Shown: positions 1 to 4,748 of the stretch, in pieces
Layout: every line of letters begins with the position of its first letter
How positions within the stretch are numbered: the first letter of the stretch is position 1
Assembly: GCA_035319305.1 (NCBI GenBank)
Contig: DATHCY010000284.1
Span: 1 to 8,617 of the forward strand
DNA length: 8,617 bases
Direction: 5' to 3'
Source: Methanocella_A sp035319305
GTDB lineage: Archaea; Halobacteriota; Methanocellia; Methanocellales; Methanocellaceae
Notes under the pieces: generated by a model
What the model was told of the DNA's origin: nothing
Seen by the model: the letters and a program-made list of their open reading frames with translations, nothing else
Database searches by the model: none
Made by a program: the position numbers and the translations under genes

Positions 1-1
1 A

Positions 2-109
2 GACCGTACACACGAATGTCCGACATGCGGGCTGGTCATGGATAGAGACCAGAATGCAGCGGTGAACATTCTCAGACTGGGACTGCAGTCTGTTGCCGTT
101 AAGGCATAG
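2..109 (+). CDS. tnpB: TnpB (IS200/IS605 family RNA-guided nuclease), C-terminal end only
   Basis: The first 35 codons readable in frame 2 are the tail of a TnpB protein whose body lies outside the window. Visible are one CxxC half of the zinc ribbon (ECPTCG), followed by the family-typical DRDQNAAVNIL stretch, which carries the third RuvC-like acidic residue and the conserved Asn-Ala-Ala. The frame ends at TAG 107-109. In this family TnpB is a transposon-encoded nuclease guided by an RNA (omegaRNA) made from the 3' end of its own gene and the right end of the element. Here the right-end hairpin begins 3 bases after the stop, as expected. Whether the missing part of the gene is intact cannot be seen. 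Family assignment is firm; activity is unknown. Confidence 0.9.
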   Translation, partial: DRTHECPTCGLVMDRDQNAAVNILRLGLQSVAVKA

Positions 110-112
110 AAG

Positions 113-132
113 CCCACGACTTTAGTCGTGGG
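113..132 (+). ncRNA. Right-end hairpin of the TnpB element (omegaRNA scaffold end)
   Basis: A perfect 8-bp inverted repeat (CCCACGAC at 113-120, GTCGTGGG at 125-132) closes a TTTA tetraloop directly after the tnpB stop. A stem-loop of this form, usually flanked by GAAG before and GGAG after, is typical of right ends of archaeal IS605/IS1341 elements and forms the last scaffold stem of the omegaRNA. The element end probably lies shortly after it, perhaps at TCAC 138-141. If so, the guide would be read from about 142 onward. The hairpin is seen; the exact end and the guide are inferred. Confidence 0.75.
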
Positions 133-158
133 AGCAGTCACAATGAGAAAATGGTAAT

Positions 159-184
159 GTTTCGTTGTACGGTTTCGTTGTACG
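159..184. repeat. Perfect 13-bp tandem duplication
   Basis: GTTTCGTTGTACG occurs at 159-171 and again, with no gap, at 172-184. It starts about 18 bp after the presumed end of the TnpB element. Only two copies exist, so it is not a CRISPR array. It may come from replication slippage or be a binding site. Confidence 0.9.
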
Positions 185-336
185 TTATCCTGCATAGTTC
201 CAGTATACGCTCTGTTGTTTTCTCCTGTGTCTTAGTAGGATGGAGCTATACCTATACACCTTATATATCAACCACTTAATACACGTGTTTGCATAAGTTT
301 TGGGGTGGTGAAAGGACAAGGGAGGCCCGCTTCTCT

Positions 337-355
337 CCACGGCTAAAACCGTAGG
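337..355 (-). ncRNA. Solo TnpB right-end-like hairpin (omegaRNA-like relic)
   Basis: On the minus strand CTACGGT (354-348) pairs with GCCGTGG (343-337), with two G-U pairs, around a TTTA loop (347-344). The surrounding bases GAAAACC before and AG after match the pattern of the hairpin at 113-132, and TTTAG.CGTGG is shared exactly. No TnpB tail precedes it in any frame. Whether it is transcribed is not shown by the sequence. Confidence 0.5.
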
Positions 356-394
356 TTTTCGCTCGCTCCACGCTCGGCCTGATCAAATCGCGGG

Positions 395-410
395 GACGTT
401 ATTTAACGTC
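395..410. promoter_or_regulatory. Palindrome overlapping the TATA-like box of the peroxiredoxin-like gene
   Basis: GACGTTA (395-401) and TAACGTC (404-410) are perfect inverted arms around TT. The centre reads TTATTTAA (399-406), a plausible archaeal TATA box about 33 bp before the ATG at 437, giving a very short leader. An inverted repeat over a TATA box would suit a repressor site. Alternatively it is the left-end hairpin of the miniature element at 310-420. Confidence 0.4.
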
Positions 411-436
411 GGAGTATCAATTTCAGTTGATCACGT

Positions 437-967
437 ATGTACCGGATGACATTGAGGCTGGACGTGGGGATCCAGGCGGAAAATTTTAGGCTTAAAGATG
501 GAGAAGGCCGGGAGGTAGCGTTGGAGGATTATCGTGGTAGGGATAATGTATTGCTTTTATTCTTTCTTGGGGGTTTTGACCTATTTGCGATGCGCGGTCT
601 CCGGGAACTTGCTAGGATGTACTCGGATATAAAAAGCCTTGATACAGAGGTATTGGCTATCACTCCAGAGCTCCAAGGCAAAGTGAAAACGCTGACTGAC
701 AACCTTAAGCCGCCATTCAGAGTATTAAGCGATCCTGAGTTGAAGACTGTGAAAATGTACGACGTTTACGATCCCATGAAGAATTGGACTTGGCCCGCGG
801 CGTTTATCATCGATAGAAACGGTATCGTCCAATATTCTTTCCGGGGTGCTAGCCCGCCAAACACTCCGGAACTGCAGTATATTATTTCCAAGCTCCGTCA
901 GATGAAGGAGGGTAAATCCGAAGGTCAGGCGGCCCAACAGTCTGCGGCAGCGGCGAAGAAAAAATGA
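437..967 (+). CDS. Cysteine-free peroxiredoxin-like (AhpC/TSA thioredoxin-fold) protein
   Basis: The 176-residue protein follows the AhpC/TSA fold. An N-terminal FRLKDGEGREVALEDYRG segment is followed by strand LLLFFLGGFDLFA (39-51), the LSDPELKTVKMYDVYD segment and the strand-turn AAFIIDRNGIVQYSFRG. In the related active family the first strand runs into GGWCPxCRxxL; here the two cysteine sites are Asp48 and Ala51. There is no cysteine anywhere in the chain, so peroxide reduction by the usual mechanism is impossible. The C-terminus (about 158-176) is a low-complexity Gln/Ala/Lys tail. A second ATG lies at 446; I chose 437 because of its spacing from the TATA-like sequence at 399-406. No clear ribosome site is present. 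The gene converges on the signal peptidase with a 6-bp gap. Its codons look more AT-rich than those of the genes further right. The role is unknown: a binding or scaffold function is an inference. Confidence 0.85.
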   Translation: MYRMTLRLDVGIQAENFRLKDGEGREVALEDYRGRDNVLLLFFLGGFDLFAMRGLRELARMYSDIKSLDTEVLAITPELQGKVKTLTDNLKPPFRVLSDPELKTVKMYDVYDPMKNWTWPAAFIIDRNGIVQYSFRGASPPNTPELQYIISKLRQMKEGKSEGQAAQQSAAAAKKK

Positions 968-973
968 TCGGCG

Positions 974-1498
974 TCAAATGAAGCTTATAAGGCTTCGCAC
1001 ATACCCTAGATATGGTATTCGGAACTTGGCCACTCCGAGGATCCAGTCTGTTTTTACCGGTGTGTTAGGGCAGATGCCGCTGCTCTGGTCGTATAGGTAG
1101 TTATTGTCGCCTTGTGTTACGAAGCCGTCGTTCGGCGCGGGCACACTACCTTGCCACATGGGCTGGGAAGCGCTCACTCTAGTCATGGCACGGTGAATGA
1201 CCGGTGTCATATCAGTCCGTCCGAAAGGCCTATACACTAGCACGTCGCCGTACCCGTTAAATGTCGTGTAGCCGGCCTGTTTTGCTTCAGCATACGTTTG
1301 GATCTGGTCCGGACTCAGCTTCTGGATGAGTATGAGATCTCCATTCTGCATGTTCGGGAACATGCTCAGGCCGTCGACGCTTACCAGCGGGGGCCATACG
1401 CCTGAGTAGGCGAAAAGCACCCCGGCTACGACCGCGATTGCGGCGATGGCAAATAAAAACTCCCTCGCGGTAGAAACCCAGAAATTTTTACTGGTCAT
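974..1498 (-). CDS. Signal peptidase I, archaeal/ER (Sec11-like) type
   Basis: A membrane-bound serine protease that removes signal peptides from exported proteins on the outer face of the membrane. With the start used here it has 174 residues: a short N-terminus, one membrane segment (about 14-32) and the catalytic domain outside. Ser45 lies in box B (SMFPNM). His102 in VIHRAM replaces the bacterial lysine, the mark of ER/archaeal enzymes. Asp131 (QGDNN) and Asp137 fit box E. The frame extends upstream to an ATG at 1549, but the TATA-like box (about 1551-1561) touches that codon, so transcripts should begin near 1530 and miss it. The ATG at 1498 then gives about 30 bases of leader and the usual short cytoplasmic tail. 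The gene is divergent from DP1 and convergent with the peroxiredoxin-like gene. Confidence 0.9.
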   Translation of the reverse strand: MTSKNFWVSTAREFLFAIAAIAVVAGVLFAYSGVWPPLVSVDGLSMFPNMQNGDLILIQKLSPDQIQTYAEAKQAGYTTFNGYGDVLVYRPFGRTDMTPVIHRAMTRVSASQPMWQGSVPAPNDGFVTQGDNNYLYDQSSGICPNTPVKTDWILGVAKFRIPYLGYVRSLISFI

Positions 1499-1550
1499 AA
1501 ATTTTTTTAAAAGGTCCACCCTATCCGCTCCAGCTTTAAATATCAACATT

Positions 1551-1561
1551 TATATAATATA
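1551..1561 (-). promoter_or_regulatory. TATA box of the signal peptidase gene
   Basis: The minus strand reads TTATATTATATAA just before codon ATG 1549. An archaeal TATA box starts transcription roughly 25 bp downstream, at about 1530, which decides against the 1549 start. A second AT-rich candidate, TATTTAAA (about 1543-1536), would place transcription even further inside. Confidence 0.6.
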
Positions 1562-1563
1562 AG

Positions 1564-1582
1564 CATTGCTATAAACATTGCT
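1564..1582. repeat. Direct repeat CATTGCT in the divergent promoter region
   Basis: CATTGCT occurs at 1564-1570 and 1576-1582, separated by ATAAA, giving a 12-bp period. It sits just upstream of the signal peptidase TATA box and between the two divergent genes. It could be a shared regulator site; chance is also possible. Confidence 0.5.
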
Positions 1583-1616
1583 GTCGAACCCTAACGGAAA
1601 ACCCTCAAACCAACAC

Positions 1617-1624
1617 CTATAAAA
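1617..1624 (+). promoter_or_regulatory. TATA box of the DP1 gene
   Basis: CTATAAAA lies about 30 bp before the ATG at 1651. Transcription would start almost at the start codon, so the mRNA is probably leaderless or nearly so. No ribosome site is seen before the ATG, which agrees. Confidence 0.6.
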
Positions 1625-1650
1625 ACTACATCGATGACCATATAATACCC

Positions 1651-3132
1651 ATGTCAGAGAAGGAGATCATCCACAAGCTTGCCCACAGGGGTTTCGTGGT
1701 CGAACCCGGAGCTCTGGAGACGCTAGGAACCCGCAGCGACGCAGAGGTAGATCGGCTTATCCGCGGTATGGATCCCTCCGCATTCATCGTCACACTAGAC
1801 GACGTAACCCGGATCCTCTCCATATCAGCCCAGATCAAGACTCCAACCACACCACCAGTTTACAATCCCAAGACCGTATCAAAGATCATACCCCCGACCA
1901 GGACTAAAGAAATCAAGATAATCCAAGACATCACCAATAACTCTACCTGCATCGGTAATTACGACGAATTTGTAGGCTACTTTCGCTACCGATATTCGGC
2001 GCTAGGTGACATGATCCGCAACCGCATAAGCGCCCGCCCAATCGAAAGCCTGAAACGGGGCGCTCGCAGAGGAGAGAAAAACGAACTGTCGATCATCGGC
2101 ATGGTCAGCGACCTCCGTACAACATCAGGAGGCCACCGAATGATAGAGATAGAGGATCCTACCAGCTCAATCAATGTACTGATCATGAAGGATAGCGAGA
2201 TCTTCGGCACCCACCTCATCCTAGATGAGGTGGTCGGCGTTACCGGCACCCTCTCCGGAGATGGCGGCCTGCTGATCGCGAAATCGATCATATACCCCGA
2301 CGTGCCACATACCAACATCCCAGGGCGTTCAGACGAACCATCCGTGACAGCGCTAATATCCGACGTGCACGTAGGTAGCGACACGTTTCTGGAGGACAGC
2401 TGGCTGAGCTTTATCGACTGGATCAGCGGCAACTCTGCCACCGAGCATGACGCAGACCTGCTGTCCCGGCTACGTTATCTCGTAGTCGCAGGAGATCTAG
2501 TCGACGGTGTCGGCATATACCCAGGCCAAGAGAAGGAACTCCGCATCATGGACGTGTACGACCAATATCGCAAAGCCGCAGAATACTTCGACATGATCCC
2601 CCAGCACATCAAGGTGATCATCTCCCCAGGCAACCATGATGCCGTCAGACAAGCCGAACCCCAGCCAGCGCTGCCGCCTGAAATCCAAGATATGTTCACC
2701 CGAAGCAACATCACCTTTGTCGGCAACCCATCTGCAGTGGAAATAGAGGGGGTCAGATTCCTTGTTTATCACGGCCGATCCATCGACGATCTGGTCTCCA
2801 ACCTCCCAGGCGCTTCCTATGCTAAACCGGAACTTGCCGTAGCCGAATTATTAAAACGCCGCCATCTATCCCCTATCTATGGAGGCCGCGTTATGATCGC
2901 GCCAGAATCCAAGGATCACTTCGTCATCGACCCCCTGCCCGACGTCATCCACACCGGCCACGTCCACACCGTGGGAGTCTGCCGCCACCGCGGAGTCATC
3001 CTAGCAAATTCCGGCACCTGGCAAGGACAAACCGAGTTCCAGAAAAGGATGAATATAAACCCAGATCCAGCTCGCATCCCCCTCATGGATCTCAGCAACG
3101 GGGAAATTTCGATCGTCAAATTCGGAGAATAA
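1651..3132 (+). CDS. polB: DNA polymerase II (PolD) small subunit DP1, 3'-5' exonuclease
   Basis: DP1 pairs with the large catalytic subunit DP2 to form PolD, the euryarchaeal replicative polymerase, and supplies 3'-5' proofreading. The 493 residues fit the family. Residues 1-60 form a helical domain, followed by a variable linker to about 100 and an OB fold at about 144-216. The metallophosphoesterase domain (about 232-493) has SDVH (Asp238, His240), GDLVDG (Asp282), GNHD (Asn328, His329, Asp330), YHG (His374) and HTGHVH (His437, His439). All of the metal ligands expected for an active nuclease are present, unlike eukaryotic B-subunits. DP2 is not in this window; separation of the two genes is common outside Thermococcales. 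The gene is alone on its strand, with a leaderless-type promoter. A perfect 10-bp inverted repeat lies inside it at 2211-2233. Confidence 0.96.
   Translation: MSEKEIIHKLAHRGFVVEPGALETLGTRSDAEVDRLIRGMDPSAFIVTLDDVTRILSISAQIKTPTTPPVYNPKTVSKIIPPTRTKEIKIIQDITNNSTCIGNYDEFVGYFRYRYSALGDMIRNRISARPIESLKRGARRGEKNELSIIGMVSDLRTTSGGHRMIEIEDPTSSINVLIMKDSEIFGTHLILDEVVGVTGTLSGDGGLLIAKSIIYPDVPHTNIPGRSDEPSVTALISDVHVGSDTFLEDSWLSFIDWISGNSATEHDADLLSRLRYLVVAGDLVDGVGIYPGQEKELRIMDVYDQYRKAAEYFDMIPQHIKVIISPGNHDAVRQAEPQPALPPEIQDMFTRSNITFVGNPSAVEIEGVRFLVYHGRSIDDLVSNLPGASYAKPELAVAELLKRRHLSPIYGGRVMIAPESKDHFVIDPLPDVIHTGHVHTVGVCRHRGVILANSGTWQGQTEFQKRMNINPDPARIPLMDLSNGEISIVKFGE
2211..2233 (+). repeat. Perfect 10-bp hairpin inside the DP1 coding region
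   Basis: CCACCTCATC (2211-2220) and GATGAGGTGG (2224-2233) are exact inverted copies around CTA. The stretch encodes HLILDEVV at the end of the OB fold. In mRNA it would form a stable stem. It may be chance from codon choice. Confidence 0.85.
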
Positions 3133-3432
3133 CACAACCCACCCGACTCATCGTAGCGTACGCCAATTACTAGCAGGATCCGCCTGATAAAAGCCAAATC
3201 TTGCCTTCGCAAGCCTGAAGTAATAAACGCACGTTCTTTGGGGCTGTATAATAGACAAAGGCCGGCGACTTTAGCCAATTAGTTACTGACTGTTACTCTT
3301 CTCCCGCTCACTCAGATCAATAAGGCAACTCGAACGCTACAATGCCACACAGAGGCGAGGTATTGATACGACCTCACCCCACAAACCATTCGAGAACGAC
3401 TATAAATATCCGGAAGACAATTCTATACTATT
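3133..3432. other. 300-bp gap between DP1 and the PIN gene
   Basis: I see no convincing gene. A minus-strand frame starting from TTG at 3278 runs into DP1 antisense and looks spurious. A small hairpin, CTTGC/GCAAG around CTTC (3200-3213), lies about 70 bp after the DP1 stop but lacks a following T-run. A second weak stem, GAGGT/ACCTC, lies near 3357-3375. The right end holds the PIN gene promoter. Confidence 0.5.
3401..3408 (+). promoter_or_regulatory. TATA box of the PIN-domain gene
   Basis: TATAAATA lies about 29 bp before the ATG at 3433. No ribosome site is present, so a leaderless transcript is likely. The match to the archaeal TATA consensus is among the best in the window. Confidence 0.65.
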
Positions 3433-3879
3433 ATGGCCCCGCCAAACAAGCTTAAGCTATATCTGGACACGAACGTGATCCTCAGCCTTCTGATCGACGA
3501 GGAAGCGAACGGCGTTAAGCTGGGTGAGAATATAGCGAAGCTACTCTACCAAGCTGCCGAGGGAAAGTATCAGGTGATGGCATCAGAGCATACTGCTGCC
3601 GAACTCCGGGCTATTGGCGTGCCAGCTGAATATATCGATCAGATACTCAGGCCGATGCTGCTACTGAACGGCAGCGATCTGCTCGTGATAAACGAGGACA
3701 TTCTCCGGGGAGCAACCAAAATCTCCAACACCTACGATGTGCCCTTTATGAGGGCATTGCATGTCGTCTTTGCCCAGCGCAACAATGCACTATTCGTCAC
3801 CAGGGATATTAATACCATGACCACCATCAGGACTCTGGCAGGCGTCATGACGCCTGAGGACCTGCTAATCATCGGTTAA
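3433..3879 (+). CDS. PIN-domain protein (VapC-like fold), orphan, altered active site
   Basis: PIN domains are metal-dependent ribonuclease folds found in VapC toxins and RNA-processing enzymes. The 148 residues show the first acidic motif LDTNVI (Asp12), a second acid in TAAELRA (Glu57), and the C-terminal FVTRD (Asp125). The third acid normally stands in the motif DALH; here the aligned segment reads MRALHVV, so Arg107 takes that place. Asp102 five residues before might compensate. Catalysis may therefore be weak or lost. No antitoxin gene is adjacent: the preceding 300 bp is gene-free and the next gene is on the other strand, so a VapBC toxin role is unlikely. A T6 run at 3917-3922, about 40 bp after the stop, may end transcription. 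Confidence is high for the fold and low for function. Confidence 0.85.
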   Translation: MAPPNKLKLYLDTNVILSLLIDEEANGVKLGENIAKLLYQAAEGKYQVMASEHTAAELRAIGVPAEYIDQILRPMLLLNGSDLLVINEDILRGATKISNTYDVPFMRALHVVFAQRNNALFVTRDINTMTTIRTLAGVMTPEDLLIIG

Positions 3880-3904
3880 AATAGCTAATGGTGTTAATGG
3901 TTAT

Positions 3905-4171
3905 TTAGACGCCCGATTTTTTGATTTCATCGGCGTACATTTTCATCGCCTTATTTTCGTCACCGCCGGCCTGCTGCAGCATGGAGGTCCAATTCTCGAC
4001 ACGGGAGTTTTCCACAACTACCACCGGATTTCCAACGATCCGGCCTTTCAGCATGCCCTTCTGGACATCGATCAGCCCCTTCGTCAGCTCCTCTACAGCG
4101 GTCTTTTTATCGGGATAATCCCCACGGGTAACTGCTTCATCTACCTTCTCCTTTATATTCGGATCGGCCAT
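3905..4171 (-). CDS. Unrecognised small hydrophilic protein, 88 residues
   Basis: I do not recognise this family. The protein is charged and soluble-looking, with no cysteine, no signal peptide and no membrane segment. Predicted layout by eye: helix (about 4-38), a short strand-like stretch rich in Val (GRIVGNPVVVVEN, 43-55), then a helical C-terminus (58-86). The start ATG at 4171 has a GTGATC stretch 3 bases upstream that could act as a weak ribosome site, and a TATA-like CATATA about 20-25 bp upstream suggests a leaderless message. It converges on the PIN gene with a 25-bp gap. The clean frame, sensible composition and promoter support a real gene. Confidence 0.65.
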   Translation of the reverse strand: MADPNIKEKVDEAVTRGDYPDKKTAVEELTKGLIDVQKGMLKGRIVGNPVVVVENSRVENWTSMLQQAGGDENKAMKMYADEIKKSGV

Positions 4172-4227
4172 TTGATCACAACGATATCAGTCTATATGGG
4201 AGAAAATAAAAAGCTGTCGCCTACTGT

Positions 4228-4303
4228 ACGCGTAATCCGCGTTGGAGAGGTACTATGCTTATAAATATCGGCGGTTGCAATAAAATCCCTCCCCTTTACC
4301 GCC
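4228..4303. promoter_or_regulatory. Two inverted repeats around a strong TATA box, upstream of the zinc-finger gene
   Basis: ACGCG (4228-4232) and CGCGT (4238-4242) are perfect arms around TAATC. Next comes a strong TATA box, CTTATAAATAT (about 4258-4268), and then GGCGGT (4270-4275), which matches ACCGCC (4298-4303) in inverted orientation. The TATA box would start transcription near 4290, some 60 bases before the zinc-finger ATG, so that gene may have two promoters. The dyads could be regulator sites; this is inference. Confidence 0.4.
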
Positions 4304-4309
4304 CACAAA

Positions 4310-4345
4310 TTTTAAATATTATCTAAGATAGGATTCATGCTGGAG
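4310..4345 (+). promoter_or_regulatory. TATA box and ribosome site of the zinc-finger gene
   Basis: A TATA-like TTTTAAATATT (about 4310-4320) lies some 35 bp before the ATG, and GGAG at 4342-4345 lies 5 bases before the ATG at 4351. A leadered message with a real Shine-Dalgarno site is thus likely, unlike DP1 and the PIN gene. The site decides the start. Confidence 0.6.
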
Positions 4346-4350
4346 TTCAT

Positions 4351-4683
4351 ATGACATACGTTGATGACGACGACTTCGACGAGATTGAGGCAGAAGACAG
4401 GATAGATGACGACCTCGAGGAGGACGAGGCCGGCCGCTGCGATGAGTGCGGCCTGAGAGTCAAGAAGGACGACGCCATCGTATGCCCGGCATGTACCGCC
4501 CGGTATCATCGGTGGTGTGTTACAGAGTGCAACCGCTGTAACACCCCGCTAAACACGGCCGAGCAGCAGGAAAAGGGCGCGGTCCCGGTAAAGGCTTCTT
4601 CCAGAAAGGTAACAGCGAAGGCAGCTCCGAAGAAAAAGGCCGTCAGAACAGCCACTTCGATGAGGGCGCCAAGGGCTCGCTGA
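4351..4683 (+). CDS. Small RING/PHD-like zinc-finger protein with acidic head and basic tail
   Basis: The 110 residues split into three parts. Residues 1-29 are highly acidic (16 Asp/Glu). Residues 30-63 hold a cysteine-rich zinc-binding module with ligands Cys30, Cys33, Cys45, Cys48, His53, Cys56, Cys60 and Cys63, that is CxxC-x11-CxxC-x4-H-xx-C-x3-CxxC. This order resembles prokaryotic RING/PHD-type fingers that bind two zincs, but the spacing before the last CxxC is unusually short. Residues 81-110 are Lys/Arg/Ala-rich with 11 basic and no acidic residues, like a histone-H1-style nucleic-acid-binding tail. The start is backed by GGAG 5 bases upstream. A hairpin terminator overlaps the stop. 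Protein-protein or nucleic-acid binding is an inference; ubiquitin-like ligase activity cannot be claimed. No related partner gene is next to it. Confidence 0.85.
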   Translation: MTYVDDDDFDEIEAEDRIDDDLEEDEAGRCDECGLRVKKDDAIVCPACTARYHRWCVTECNRCNTPLNTAEQQEKGAVPVKASSRKVTAKAAPKKKAVRTATSMRAPRAR

Positions 4684-4689
4684 GCCCTT
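4671..4689 (+). terminator. Hairpin enclosing the stop codon of the zinc-finger gene
   Basis: AAGGGCTC (4671-4678) and GAGCCCTT (4682-4689) form a perfect 8-bp stem around GCT; the TGA stop (4681-4683) lies at the loop and the first bases of the right arm. An AT-rich run follows (ATTTATACC, AATATATTTTG). It may aid transcript ending or protect the 3' end. Confidence 0.55.
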
Positions 4690-4717
4690 CATTTATACCA
4701 AATATATTTTGATAGGG

Positions 4718-4745
4718 TGAGCCTGCGTCACAGCTCAATTTTTTT
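4718..4745 (+). terminator. Stem plus T7 run after the zinc-finger gene
   Basis: TGAGC (4718-4722) pairs with GCTCA (4733-4737), and seven T follow at 4739-4745. Archaeal intrinsic termination depends mainly on T-runs, so this is the likely end of the zinc-finger transcript, just before the convergent deoA stop. Confidence 0.65.
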
Positions 4746-4748
4746 CTA

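Larger units (their letters stand above)
1..141 (+). mobile_element. Right part of an IS200/IS605 (IS1341-type) insertion sequence
   Basis: The tnpB tail and its right-end hairpin define the 3' part of an IS element that extends left beyond the window. No tnpA (Y1 transposase) is visible, so it may be a tnpB-only IS1341-type element. The right boundary at about 141 is an estimate based on the TCAC after the hairpin. Elements of this family do not make target duplications, so no flanking repeat is expected to mark the end. Confidence 0.7.
310..420 (-). mobile_element. Candidate miniature IS200/IS605-type element with no gene
   Basis: Read on the minus strand, this piece starts with TTGAT (420-416), a pentamer known as the insertion site and target motif of some IS605-group elements. 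Five bases later comes a perfect hairpin (410-395), and further on a right-end-like hairpin (355-337) inside a GAA...GGAGAG context like that of the TnpB element at 111-134. The order left motif, left hairpin, right hairpin matches a minimal end-to-end element, similar in concept to PATE/MITE derivatives. No tnpB coding remnant is visible between the hairpins. TTGAT is a common pentamer, so the left boundary is weak, and the right boundary is a guess. Confidence 0.35.
142..436. other. 295-bp gene-free region between the TnpB element and the peroxiredoxin-like gene
   Basis: No credible reading frame was found on either strand. The stretch contains a 13-bp tandem duplication (159-184), an isolated strong TATA-like sequence TTATATAT at 261-268 with no gene directly after it, a minus-strand hairpin like TnpB right ends (337-355), and a 16-bp near-perfect palindrome (395-410). 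The base composition is AT-rich up to about 300 and then more mixed. Confidence 0.6.

Noticed and set aside
1986..2772. Minus-strand frames of 80-150 codons inside DP1
   Set aside because: They are shadows of the strongly conserved DP1 frame.
2916..3278. Minus-strand frame of 120 codons across the end of DP1 and the following gap
   Set aside because: Most of it is antisense to conserved DP1 motifs, the start is TTG without a ribosome site, and the part outside DP1 shows no recognisable feature.
638..3369. Further TTGATAC words (638-644, 3363-3369) as IS605-type insertion sites
   Set aside because: The first lies inside an intact gene and neither is followed by a convincing hairpin; the word also shows how weak the TTGAT evidence is on its own.
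3433..4171. PIN gene plus the 88-residue gene as a VapBC toxin-antitoxin pair
   Set aside because: The genes are convergent, not a same-strand operon; the small protein has no recognisable DNA-binding antitoxin motif; and the PIN active site is altered.
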